Positions 1 through 9,505 of a stretch of 37,076 nucleotides of DNA are shown here, piece after piece; the stretch's first letter is position 1, and the number at the start of each line of letters is the position of its first letter. The notes beneath the pieces are model-generated. The model had not been told where the DNA came from. It made no database searches and worked only from the letters and a program-made list of their open reading frames with translations. Source of the DNA: a virus; IMG/VR virus record IMGVR_UViG_3300031999_006279, positions 1 to 37,076 of that record. One strand, written 5' to 3'. The translations under genes were made by a program, and so were the position numbers.

Positions 1-346
1 GCAACAACTTCTAAACTACTTGATAAACATACTTTTGATCCTGCTGAACTACTTAATATTAAATGAGAATTTAATGCCGTTAAATGCGATCCTTTTGCAA
101 TTGCATCATCCGTAAATCTTAAATTTGTTCCCGATATTACAACAACTGATCCGGCCGTACAAGATAAAACTAGATGTTTATTTCTAACATTTAATGTACA
201 ATTGTTTAAATCTGTACCCGCAACAACTTCTAAACTACTTGATAAACATACTTTTGATCCTGCTGAACTACTTAATATTAAATGAGAATTTAATGCCGTT
301 AAATGCGATCCTTTTGCAATTGCATCATCCGTAAATCTTAAATTTG
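1..346. repeat. 219-bp period tandem repeat inside the fibre gene
   Basis: Positions 1-127 and 220-346 are identical over 127 bases, with a period of 219 bases (73 codons). The 92 bases between them code for a related but diverged half-unit. The period is a multiple of three, so copy-number change keeps the frame. The first copy is cut by the window edge, so the array may extend further left. Confidence 0.95.
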
Positions 347-963
347 AAGCTGATAAAGTTATAATTGAACCGCCCGCTAGAAGAAAAAATTAAATGTTTA
401 TTTGAAAATATATCAGTATTATAATTATATCCTGTAGGTGGTTGACAATAAATTGGCCTATATGTAAAAATATTACTTGAACTTATAATCATTCTTTGGG
501 TGGGTGCTGCCTGATTGTTTGAACCTGACGTGCCCGATGCAAAACCAAATATAATACCTGTATCACCTTGTTCTATTCTTGAAAAATGACCATAATTTGC
601 TCCAATTCCCAATATTGTCCAATCGCCAGAGTCAGGATCGTTCGAACGATAGCCGTTCCACGCCCAAGAAGAGCGATAAGAGCCCATTGAGCCAAAAAAC
701 GCAAAAGCATCACGATACATATTTGTAGTCCACATGTTCGGCGGAATTTCAAACGAACCTATACTTAATGATGCTTTGGCCCATAAAGCACCAGAAACTG
801 TTAATTTACTCGTTATTCTTTGTTCGGTTGAGGATGCAGTTAATACATACCTTTCATCATTACCTGTTATAGAATTTACACCAGATAATTGTAATAATCT
901 TGGTTGTTGACCTATTTTATCATTTTGCCAATTTATATAAATGTTTTGAGAGGGTTTGTTCAT
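1..963 (-). CDS. Tail fibre-like repetitive protein, 3' end outside window, one CGG +1 shift
   Basis: Virion fibre-like protein, inferred from low complexity, Ser/Gly/Asn-rich composition and its place at the end of the baseplate block. It starts at ATG 963, about 31 bases after a candidate late promoter. Residues 1-197 are read in the first frame. At CGG 372-370 that frame soon ends in a stop at 325. One base later (GGT) the reading continues open to the window edge and gives the motif NLRFTDDAIAKG, which then recurs 73 residues later. The match between the shifted frame and the downstream repeat shows that the shift restores the true product. The 73-residue unit (NxHLxLSxxAGS type) probably forms repeated beta structure. 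The remainder lies left of position 1. The exact fibre type is unknown. Confidence 0.7.
370..372 (-). other. CGG +1 shift site 1 (tail fibre)
   Basis: Zero-frame codons GGG CGG TTC. Skipping the C gives GGT (Gly) and rejoins the repeat frame. Without the shift, translation ends 15 codons later. Confidence 0.8.
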
Positions 964-994
964 GTTAATTTGTTAAATAAATTTTTATTTATTT

Positions 995-1003
995 TATTTA
1001 TTA
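995..1003 (-). promoter_or_regulatory. Candidate late promoter, TAATAAATA
   Basis: Minus strand TAATAAATA followed by AAATAAATAAAAA, 31 bases before the fibre start at 963. It resembles the T4-type late -10 element (TATAAATA). A second AATAAATA lies at 986-993. The motif overlaps the TAA stop of the upstream gene, so part of it is coding-constrained. Confidence 0.5.
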
Positions 1004-2853
1004 TGTCTCTTTTTTAGAATCAATAAATCTGCCATAACTTATAAAAGACTTATTAGCATCATTTGTTTGACCATTCTTGAATTTAACAGATATTCTAATT
1101 TCTTTCGTATTCACAAGCGGAATATCCAAGGCCCAACATTTCTCTTTCGTTGAAATATCTCCATAATCAATCTGTTTTGTTCTAATTAAATCTTTACTAA
1201 CTTCTTCTATCGAATACGATCCGCTACTTTGATATTCAACAGCTTGATCAACTGTTGCGCCAATATTTTTAAGTGGTTTTCTTTCAATTTTAATTGCCAC
1301 GTAATCCATTGTTCCTGATTCTTGAACCATGGCATAGTTATATAAACTCATATGATCAAATTTTTCTACATTATAAAATTCTCCAGGCTCAAAATCATTT
1401 GATAATTTTCCAGGCATTTGACCTTTTGCTAAATCTCCTAGTCCTTTCACAAATGAATCTGTTCCTTGTTTTGGCCACATAATACGAACAACACTTCCAT
1501 AATGTTTTACTTGAACAATCGCATCATCATTTTTGCCAAGTTTACCTGAGTCCTTTGTTCCCAAAACTATGTTCGGCATTTGAAAAAGTCCACCATAATG
1601 TGGAAATTCCGAGATGTTGTTAAGTTTAAATCTTTCAAACGAGCCCAATGAAGTTGTCAGGGGCATACTAACATATCCAATAGATGGGGCCAACATTTTC
1701 GGACCCAAAGAGGCTGAATTTGCTGTTAATTTTCCTTTTATAACGTTTGAAATTTTATATTGCAACATGTCCGATATAAAAATATAATCATCACTGTCAA
1801 TACAAATAGAATTTATACCTTTTACAGTATTAGTAGTTGCAATAGTATCATAAATACTAACAAATGTTCCGAGCAGCCGAGTCTGATACGGCCTTTTTTA
1901 CAAAGCCGTTATATGACCCCCCTGCATCTAAAATTGCAATGCCTCCGATATATATATTATTCTCACTGTCTATATCAATATGATCACACTGCGAATGTTG
2001 TGTTGGAACTACTGTAAAAGTATATGTCGTAGAAAAAGAAGCGCTTGCGCCAGTATCACTTTTTCTAAGAATCCAATTCCATTTTGAACCCCCTTCTTTA
2101 CTGCGTCCTACGGCATATACAATATTATTTGAATCTATGGCAATATCTGCGGCAATCGCATCTCCATCAGAGTATCCCTCCACATCGACAAAAGAACCGC
2201 TGATCCCCGTTGTTGATTTTCTAATTTTAAAAACCATATCTGATATATCTTCATCTTTTCCGGCAACATATATATTATTATTTGAGTCTATTGCTATAGA
2301 AGTTGCATAACTATCTGTCGGCAAACCATCAACAGTGGAAAAAGAAGCACTGAGTCCAGATGTTGACCTTCTAATAATCCATTCAGGACAATATCCACAC
2401 GCATATATATTATTATTTGAATCTATTGCTATTTTTTTATACTGACAATCTACTCCGAGCAGATCCCGTACTATCAATATTATAAAAAGTATTCAAATTA
2501 CCAGTGTCTGATTTTCTAATTAACAAATTAGAAAATTCACTGTTCACCCTTTCATATCCAGCGCAATAAACTTGATCATTTGAATCAAAAGCAATGCTTA
2601 AACACGCGCCAGAATTATATACTCTATCTATTTCACTCCACGTTATTCCTTTATCAATAGAGCGTAATATAAGCCATGTTGAGCCACTTATACTATTTGT
2701 CTCTAGAGCGGCCATATATAATCTTTTTTTTCTGTCCTCTTTTATATCGTAAATATATCCAGCTGTTCTGTGTGGTAAACCTGTATTTGGTTCTGGCCCT
2801 ATACTTTTAATTTGTTGCCATCCATAATAACTTATATCTCTAAATGTACTCAT
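1001..2853 (-). CDS. Seven-bladed beta-propeller virion protein (616 aa) with two CGG +1 shifts
   Basis: One gene of 616 codons in three frames. Residues 1-132 are in frame one, 133-327 follow the shift at CGG 2457-2455, and 328-616 follow the shift at CGG 1871-1869. The N-terminal part (about 30-360) has seven SBBP-like blades with the signature IAxDSNNxIYxxGY. Blades 1-2 lie before the first shift, 3-6 between the shifts and 7 after the second, so the seven-fold closure is reached only if both shifts occur. The C-terminal 255 residues are unrecognised; an internal ATG at 1768 could give them as a separate product, but the blade-7 motif reads directly into it. A related propeller sits in the neighbouring giant protein. 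It follows a candidate late promoter and ribosome site (TAGGAAATGAATT before ATG). Probably a tail or baseplate appendage. Confidence 0.75.
1869..1871 (-). other. CGG +1 shift site 2 (propeller protein)
   Basis: Zero-frame GCT CGG AAC. Skipping C gives GGA (Gly) then ACA TTT, and leads into blade 7 and the C-terminal domain. Unshifted reading stops four codons later. Confidence 0.82.
2455..2457 (-). other. CGG +1 shift site 3 (propeller protein)
   Basis: Zero-frame GCT CGG AGT. Skipping C gives GGA (Gly) and continues at once into the blade motif KKIAIDSNNNIYACGY. Unshifted reading ends at 2437. Confidence 0.85.
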
Positions 2854-2882
2854 AATTCATTTCCTATAAATTTTTTTATTTT

Positions 2883-2891
2883 TATTTATTA
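2883..2891 (-). promoter_or_regulatory. Candidate late promoter, TAATAAATA
   Basis: Minus strand ACATAATAAATAAAAATAAA in the intergenic stretch 2854-2908, 29 bases before the propeller gene start. The same ACATAATAAATAAAA core occurs before the fibre gene and before 14443. Confidence 0.55.
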
Positions 2892-2908
2892 TGTTCCGCT
2901 TTAATCGC

Positions 2909-5900
2909 CTAATCCTCAATTTTTTTCAAAACATCATAATTGATATATCTTTCTTCGATATTTTTGTTGTCCAAATCTCTCATATATTCTGCACCAGTAT
3001 CAGCCAATGGTTGATCAAATTCTAATTTTACATCTCTAAAGGCATAAGTTTTGCTTGTTGAAGAAGATAAAACAAAATTAGTATTTGTTCTTAATAATGA
3101 AAATTTTGGTATTTGTTGTTTACTCCCTGAAAATAAATTATATTCAAATTTAAACCAACCTGTTCTATTTCCACTTCTATCTGACTCGGTCAAAAATACC
3201 CCAAAAGGAACCAAGTCCTTATAACTTGTCCAAGCATCCGAATTTCCATCTCTAAACATTATTTTTATTTGACTTCTATCAAACGCTTGTGCACAACCTG
3301 ACACCAATAACGACAAACATGGATTATATCTGTAATTTACAGTTGAGATAGTTTCTCCGGTTAATAAATGACCAATCGAACCGCTGTCTAATAATGTATT
3401 AACTTCTGTAAAAATACTTTGTGATAATTCTGTTCCATTTGCGCCTGTTAAATACATAATACTTGCTTTATTTATATCTCTATCTGTATGATATGCACTT
3501 GCAGAACTGTAGGAAGAGGTTAATCCCCATAAAATTAATTTTATATTTCTTTTATGTCCGCCAAACCAATGACAAGAATCTTTGCTCGTATCAATAGAGG
3601 GTATAACAAATGGCCCACTTACTTTGTCATTCATGAAAACGCCTGAGTGTTTTGCATCTGGGTACTTTTTATTTTCCCAATTGGACAACTCTTTTTTGGC
3701 GTACTCATTTTTGCTATTTAGGGATGTATTTGCATTATATTTATCATATTTTGTATCGCCACTATATTGTGTTCTAAAAAATCCAGGTGATTCACCAAAT
3801 TTATATTCTCTAACAAATCCTCTTGAACCGCTTAATCCACATGCATATATTGAACCCGAAACACTTATTGCTATCCCAAGTCCAAATACTGTAACGCCTG
3901 ATGACCAGTCATCAAAATTTTCCCATGTTGTACCTTCGTTTACTGACTTTCTTATAAAAAGTTTCTTATTAGTTTGATCTTCTCCTGTGGCATAAACAAT
4001 TTTTCCTGTACTTGCAACGCCTCTTAAAGAGGTTTTAGAATTTCCCAATATATTACATGTGTCAACCGTACTCCAAGACCCTGACTTCCCCGTTGTTGAT
4101 TTTCTAATAATTGAATCTCTTTCGGTGGCTGATCCGGTCGCAAAACCGACAATAAAAATATTATTGCTACTATTAATAGTAATATCCAATGGGTTGTCTA
4201 TAGATTTGGCTATATAAGAACTGGTAAAATGATCAACAGTGGCCCAATTTTTACCATTTGAAGAACTTCTCACCAACCAGTCTTTAAGTTGCGTTGCTTC
4301 GTCTTTTTCTCCGCCACAAACATAAACAATATTTGAATTACCAATTGCTATTCCATAAGCAGAATTCGAATAATCCTCGATAGCATACTCATCACAATTT
4401 CCCCAAAGAACACCGTTTGAAGAACTTTTCACTAACCAACTATTTTTTCCGACCGCTCCACTGTGATACCCAACAACATATATTATATTGTTAGAATCTA
4501 TTGCTATGTTCCAAGCTTGATCGTCGCCACCAGACATCGTATTAAGAGTTTGATAGGCCCAAGTTGCTCCTCTATCAGAGGAACTTTTTATAATCCAACT
4601 ATTATTTCCGACAGAGCCACTTGGACCGTATCCTACAACATAAACATTATCATTTGAGTCAATCGCTATATTTCTTGCTTCATCGTTCAAACTACTTGAA
4701 TTGCTATGTCTATCAACCTCTGTCCAACTTGTACTTGACGTCATATGCGATTTAGCGGTCCACCATATCTGTCTACTTCCCGGAGTTAAAAAATAACCTG
4801 CCGCATAAATAGAGCCAGATTTATCGATTGCAACACTATTAATTCTTGCACCACTCAATAAAATATCCGTATGTGTTATTTTTACTACCTTGTCTTTATT
4901 TTTATCAACTATTTCTTCGCCATCCCCAAAACTTGAAACCATTTTATAATTACATTTTTCAATGTTTGAATCCAACCAATACGAAGCATCACGAGGTGCG
5001 ACAGGCAATGCGCCAGACAAACGACGACTCCCATTCATTTTACAAGAATTATTTTTTTCTATTTGTCCCGCAGCGTAGTTTCCTTTCATGGAAGTTGTAT
5101 CTTTTATAATATTTTGATCAACACCACTAAATATTGCTAAGTTTCCACTAATAACACTTTCATTTATATCTTTTGGTGTTTTAAAAATATGATAATTATA
5201 TCTATATCTCGGCCTTTCCAACATATGCGATTCAACAATTTGTTCGCCACCAATAAAAGTTGTTTTTGCTGGCAATAATTGTTTTATCGCATCACCAATT
5301 TTTCTATCAAACCATTTAAACGCATTAAAAAACTTAATAAAATTTATTTTATCACCAAGTCTTTCAAAATATTTTCTTCTATATTTCTCCAAATCTATAT
5401 ATTCATCTCTATATTTATTTATTGGAGCACCAATAGCATCATTTAATATTTCAAATGAAGAAAATAATCTTGAAATATCTTCATTTAATGCTTCAATAAA
5501 ATTAAATTCCAAAGCAAGTTCATCTGTATCGTAACCTATATCTTTACTTTTTAATTCAGTTAAGTTTTTAACTCTTATTTTTTCTTCGTTCCAGCCCAAA
5601 TCAAAAGATGGTGACAAAATATTATATGTTAACCAATTTTTCTCATATGGATTTTTATTTGCAATAAATAAATTACCAGTTGGATACAATCCATTCATCG
5701 ATAAATCATTTAAACCATATAGTTTACCAGATGCATTGGCCGACACATATTCATTTAGTGGCCAATAACCAATAAGTTGATTAATACTCATTGGATCTTT
5801 TGTGCCCATGCTCTCAAAATTCAACGTATGATCGTCCAATTCGGAGGCTGATAATGCCGAATTCCACATTTTTACATGACCAATGTGACCATGTGTATTA

Positions 5901-8068
5901 TGCATGCAATATTCTGTACCTGAACACGCTCCTATAATTAGATCATATTTGCTACCTGTAAATACACCGCTAAAAGCAACTGCGCCGACTGTTGACGAAC
6001 TAAATTCTATTTCATCATAATTAACTCTTCTAACTTCAATAAATGGTCTACTATTGGATTTCAAACCCGCTGCAATATTAATTTCATTTCCATCAAAAAT
6101 TGATAAAACAGGAGTCTTTAATCCTTGACCATCACTACCTGTAAACACTAATGTTCCAGATATACTGCCTGTCCCATATGTTGTCCATAATAAAGAAAAA
6201 GAACCAGTTACCTGATCGTTATCTTTAAATTGCCAAATACTACCAGTCTCTATTAAAACAGAGCCAGAATAGCTGGCACTCGCCCATGGCAACCTAACCA
6301 ATGCTTCAACTGTATATTGTGTTTTAGATGCCGATAAAACATTGGGGATTTTTACATAACTAGAACTCAAACTTCCCGTTCCAAATCCTAATAATGGAAC
6401 AACTTTTTCTTTACGAATTCTTTGATCTTGAATATAAGATTCTGCTCTTGAACGACCAAATTCTCTTATTTTATAAACACTGGGATTGATGCCAACAGAA
6501 TTCATTAAGGCATCGATGCTTGTTCTTTTGCCTTTTGATTTATAAATGTAAGGTAAATTATTTAAAATTCTTCTCCAAAATTGATCTCTTACTTCGCTGA
6601 CTTTTGTTGTTAAACTTCCTGTTGATAATACATTTTCACCCAATAAAAATTCTAACGGTGAAGCATCAGCAAAAATTTCCGTAACTTTGAAGCCAAAATA
6701 TCTCTTTAAAAATGGCAAAAATAAATCCGGAGTTTCATCGTAATCATCATAATTTGTAATTCTTAAATTATCAAACTGATCAACATATAATTTTATTTCA
6801 TCAAAAAAACTCGCCATTCCAAACAAAAATGGCTTTAATAAATCATTATTTTTTTCATCCATTTCCAAAACATCGACCGGAACCAATCTGTAAATATAAG
6901 ATTTGTTTGTCCTATCGTACAAAGAAGCCGAAGTATAATAGCTTGAAGTAAAGGCCATAACACCAGAGTGTTCGCTATACAGGATAACATTGCCTGGATC
7001 GCAGGGCATCACAGCACCAGAGATTCTAAAGGTTGGTGTATAATTCGTTACAACACCATGTAATGCATTTTTAGAATAATCAACAATCGTTTTATCAAAA
7101 GAATTTAATCCCATTATTCCTTCATTAAAATTATAATGAAGTTGAACAAATTCTTCCGCATCAATCGGCTGTAAATAATTTCTTTGATGATATAATTCAG
7201 ACGCTGTATGACAAATCCTTAACTCGTTTAGTGAGCCTGTATATAAATCAACTTTTCTATTTGCTGTTTGTAAAGTTCCACTTCCAATATATAAAGTCCT
7301 TGGAGTATATTCTATTGGTTTAAAAACTGCTGCCACACTATCTGTCAATGCACTACTAATATACATAAGTAATTTATCAGCAGGATTGTCATATATAACT
7401 GCAATATTTGTCCAAGTAGAGATAAATTTTGTAAGAGAAGCACTGACAGCCGCTGTCGTTGAACCCGAATATAATGTGAAATTAACATGTGGATCCAAGC
7501 CTCCTGATATCCACATTCTATATCCATGTTCTTTTGTCGGAGATACCGACGAACTAAATAATTCCAATAAATAGTGTTCACCGGGGTTTGCCGCTGTTGC
7601 ATCATCTTTTGGTAAAATCCACGCCGAAATATACAAAGAAGAAGATCCTAACAATAACTTTCCTTCATAATCCGATGCAGTTATAAACTGATCTGTTCCA
7701 TTAAAATGAGTAAAACAAACAGCTCTTGGCCATTGTTCTAAAATATATTTTTGATAATTTGTTCCAGATAATTCAAAATTTTCTTTGTCGATCCCTTTTC
7801 CATTGTAAGGATACTCGTCTAAAATTTTATCTCTAATTTTGTTAAACTTATTAACCGCAGAGTTGAAAAATACATGATTTGCAAAATTAGAATAATCAAT
7901 TTTTAATTCGGTTTCTAATCTTTTTTCAGTTAACCTTTGTATTTTTTCTCTTTCATGTGAAAAATCAGCCAAATCATCAAACGAATAAGTATCTGTAGTA
8001 AGTTTTTCAGAGTATTTTTTTAAATTTTCTGGAAAAGTTAGTTTAAAATTACTTTTATTATCGGTCAT
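2909..8068 (-). CDS. Giant baseplate protein at the gp7 position, with LamG-like and propeller domains (1719 aa)
   Basis: Uninterrupted frame of 1719 codons, following the gp6-like gene and the 466-aa gene, which is where T4-like phages keep the large wedge protein gp7. The N-terminus (1-115) is charged and helical. Two LamG/concanavalin-like regions follow, near residues 120-312 (FNGTDQFITASDYEG ... LHYNFNEG) and 586-770 (YTVEALVRLPW ... LIGYWPLNEY). The segment 800-1000 is alpha-rich with a conserved-looking baseplate core. Residues 1060-1420 carry seven SBBP-type blades (IAIDSNDNVYVVGY and variants), so a complete propeller. The rest to 1719 is unrecognised. The LamG and propeller modules suggest surface or glycan contact. 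It contains no in-frame CGG. The next gene upstream ends two bases before it. Confidence 0.75.
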   Translation of the reverse strand: MTDNKSNFKLTFPENLKKYSEKLTTDTYSFDDLADFSHEREKIQRLTEKRLETELKIDYSNFANHVFFNSAVNKFNKIRDKILDEYPYNGKGIDKENFELSGTNYQKYILEQWPRAVCFTHFNGTDQFITASDYEGKLLLGSSSLYISAWILPKDDATAANPGEHYLLELFSSSVSPTKEHGYRMWISGGLDPHVNFTLYSGSTTAAVSASLTKFISTWTNIAVIYDNPADKLLMYISSALTDSVAAVFKPIEYTPRTLYIGSGTLQTANRKVDLYTGSLNELRICHTASELYHQRNYLQPIDAEEFVQLHYNFNEGIMGLNSFDKTIVDYSKNALHGVVTNYTPTFRISGAVMPCDPGNVILYSEHSGVMAFTSSYYTSASLYDRTNKSYIYRLVPVDVLEMDEKNNDLLKPFLFGMASFFDEIKLYVDQFDNLRITNYDDYDETPDLFLPFLKRYFGFKVTEIFADASPLEFLLGENVLSTGSLTTKVSEVRDQFWRRILNNLPYIYKSKGKRTSIDALMNSVGINPSVYKIREFGRSRAESYIQDQRIRKEKVVPLLGFGTGSLSSSYVKIPNVLSASKTQYTVEALVRLPWASASYSGSVLIETGSIWQFKDNDQVTGSFSLLWTTYGTGSISGTLVFTGSDGQGLKTPVLSIFDGNEINIAAGLKSNSRPFIEVRRVNYDEIEFSSSTVGAVAFSGVFTGSKYDLIIGACSGTEYCMHNTHGHIGHVKMWNSALSASELDDHTLNFESMGTKDPMSINQLIGYWPLNEYVSANASGKLYGLNDLSMNGLYPTGNLFIANKNPYEKNWLTYNILSPSFDLGWNEEKIRVKNLTELKSKDIGYDTDELALEFNFIEALNEDISRLFSSFEILNDAIGAPINKYRDEYIDLEKYRRKYFERLGDKINFIKFFNAFKWFDRKIGDAIKQLLPAKTTFIGGEQIVESHMLERPRYRYNYHIFKTPKDINESVISGNLAIFSGVDQNIIKDTTSMKGNYAAGQIEKNNSCKMNGSRRLSGALPVAPRDASYWLDSNIEKCNYKMVSSFGDGEEIVDKNKDKVVKITHTDILLSGARINSVAIDKSGSIYAAGYFLTPGSRQIWWTAKSHMTSSTSWTEVDRHSNSSSLNDEARNIAIDSNDNVYVVGYGPSGSVGNNSWIIKSSSDRGATWAYQTLNTMSGGDDQAWNIAIDSNNIIYVVGYHSGAVGKNSWLVKSSSNGVLWGNCDEYAIEDYSNSAYGIAIGNSNIVYVCGGEKDEATQLKDWLVRSSSNGKNWATVDHFTSSYIAKSIDNPLDITINSSNNIFIVGFATGSATERDSIIRKSTTGKSGSWSTVDTCNILGNSKTSLRGVASTGKIVYATGEDQTNKKLFIRKSVNEGTTWENFDDWSSGVTVFGLGIAISVSGSIYACGLSGSRGFVREYKFGESPGFFRTQYSGDTKYDKYNANTSLNSKNEYAKKELSNWENKKYPDAKHSGVFMNDKVSGPFVIPSIDTSKDSCHWFGGHKRNIKLILWGLTSSYSSASAYHTDRDINKASIMYLTGANGTELSQSIFTEVNTLLDSGSIGHLLTGETISTVNYRYNPCLSLLVSGCAQAFDRSQIKIMFRDGNSDAWTSYKDLVPFGVFLTESDRSGNRTGWFKFEYNLFSGSKQQIPKFSLLRTNTNFVLSSSTSKTYAFRDVKLEFDQPLADTGAEYMRDLDNKNIEERYINYDVLKKIED

Positions 8069-8069
8069 T

Positions 8070-9470
8070 TTATTCTACTCTAAAGAAAAATTCTTCTGGT
8101 AAAACTTTTTTATCTTTATTCACATCGACCATTAATTTAATCTTGTACTGAAATCCAGGGATAAAATTATTCATAAATAACATAAAATAATTACCATCCT
8201 TGTTATAACTAATCTGTGTATATTTTGTGCTTCCGGTCGCAAAAGGAATTATTTCTTCATTGTTTTCAGCGTTTAAAATTTTATAATATGCTTTATCAAT
8301 ATATTGAATATCACAATCTAATGAAGCAGTGTGTAAAACGTGAGAATAATAATTTTTCTTTTTAAATTGCACTTTCATTCTTACTTGATCTGCTTGATTG
8401 TATATTCTTTTTAAATTAACAATTGAAGCTGTATAATCATCATATGTGTCAGAATCCGTCCCTGTTAAAACAAGTGGCTTAAATGAAGCAGTATAATAGC
8501 ATGTTGAAGCACTAAACCAAGTTGCATACCATGTACCAGAGAACGATGCTGTGTTTGAAATATTTAAAGATTGTGTAAAAATTCCCGTATCATAACGACT
8601 GTCTGTAAGTGTAACGTTATATGAAGACGAAACAGCGTCTACATGGTCTCTAATTCTAACCCAAAGAGGTTGATTTACGTCTGTCAAATCTCCACGCACA
8701 TAATTATAGAAAAATAATTTACTTGCATTATTATACGCAAAATTTCCACCATTATCTTGCACAACATCCGAATCCCAAACGGCTTGTAAATATGGCATCT
8801 TTTCAATAAATTTTGTCTCTCTTCCGTGGAAGATTTTGGTCTTGTACTCCTCTCCATCATTCTCTTGTGATTCGGTCAATAACATGCATAATCCATCATT
8901 CGTTATGCCTGTTGTTTGACCAATACTTGCGGTAAGCCAATTACCAACAATTTGCGTGATGTCACACTCCAAATCTTCATCGCCATAATCAAAATAACAA
9001 GAACCCGTTCCAAATCCAGCCGAAAGGAAATCACTCCCACTATGTGTCCAGCCCGCCGTACTTGTTGCTGACATCCAATTAGCAAATCCGACATCTTTAT
9101 AAGAATCCGAATCCAGGCCATTTCCTTCGTCCCACGAACGACTAAGAGGATAACAAACAATTCTATATGAACTCGGAGTCGTTGAGTCATGTTTCATATC
9201 AAACATTTTTAAACTATACGACACAGACGAACTTGGTATTGTTTTGTCAACAAAAATTGATTGTGATAATTGAGCAATATCAAATTTCATAAGAATTCTT
9301 GAATATTCTTCAGCACTTCCTGGATATGTTCCACTAAGTTTAAAAATCTGCAAACTTGGGCACCTTCCAAAATTTGAACCAGTTATTCTAACTGTTGGTT
9401 CATTTAAATAATCATTAATTTTGTTTGTTATGAACGTGTCTTTTACTGGATATACGCGAAACCAACTCAT
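8070..9470 (-). CDS. Virion protein with DNRLRE-like N-terminus (466 aa)
   Basis: The N-terminus (MSWFRVYPVKDTFITNKI, then SRILMKFDIAQLSQSI near residue 75) resembles the DNRLRE-type beta-sandwich domain found in surface and phage structural proteins. The rest is beta-rich with many Ser, Thr and Tyr residues and no motif I recognise. The start is supported by AGGAAATAAATAAG before ATG 9470. It lies between the gp6-like and the giant gp7-position genes and so is likely a baseplate component. Frame uninterrupted. Confidence 0.65.
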   Translation of the reverse strand: MSWFRVYPVKDTFITNKINDYLNEPTVRITGSNFGRCPSLQIFKLSGTYPGSAEEYSRILMKFDIAQLSQSIFVDKTIPSSSVSYSLKMFDMKHDSTTPSSYRIVCYPLSRSWDEGNGLDSDSYKDVGFANWMSATSTAGWTHSGSDFLSAGFGTGSCYFDYGDEDLECDITQIVGNWLTASIGQTTGITNDGLCMLLTESQENDGEEYKTKIFHGRETKFIEKMPYLQAVWDSDVVQDNGGNFAYNNASKLFFYNYVRGDLTDVNQPLWVRIRDHVDAVSSSYNVTLTDSRYDTGIFTQSLNISNTASFSGTWYATWFSASTCYYTASFKPLVLTGTDSDTYDDYTASIVNLKRIYNQADQVRMKVQFKKKNYYSHVLHTASLDCDIQYIDKAYYKILNAENNEEIIPFATGSTKYTQISYNKDGNYFMLFMNNFIPGFQYKIKLMVDVNKDKKVLPEEFFFRVE

Positions 9471-9505
9471 CTTATTTATTTCCTATTATATAATTTTTAT
9501 TTTTT

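Noticed and set aside
1-346. CRISPR array
   Set aside because: Two 127-base identical copies with a 219-base period in a coding frame are a protein repeat, not short repeats with spacers.
1001-1768. A separate 255-residue gene starting at ATG 1768
   Set aside because: The frame is open upstream and continuous with blade 7 of the propeller after the CGG shift, and there is no clear ribosome site at 1768.
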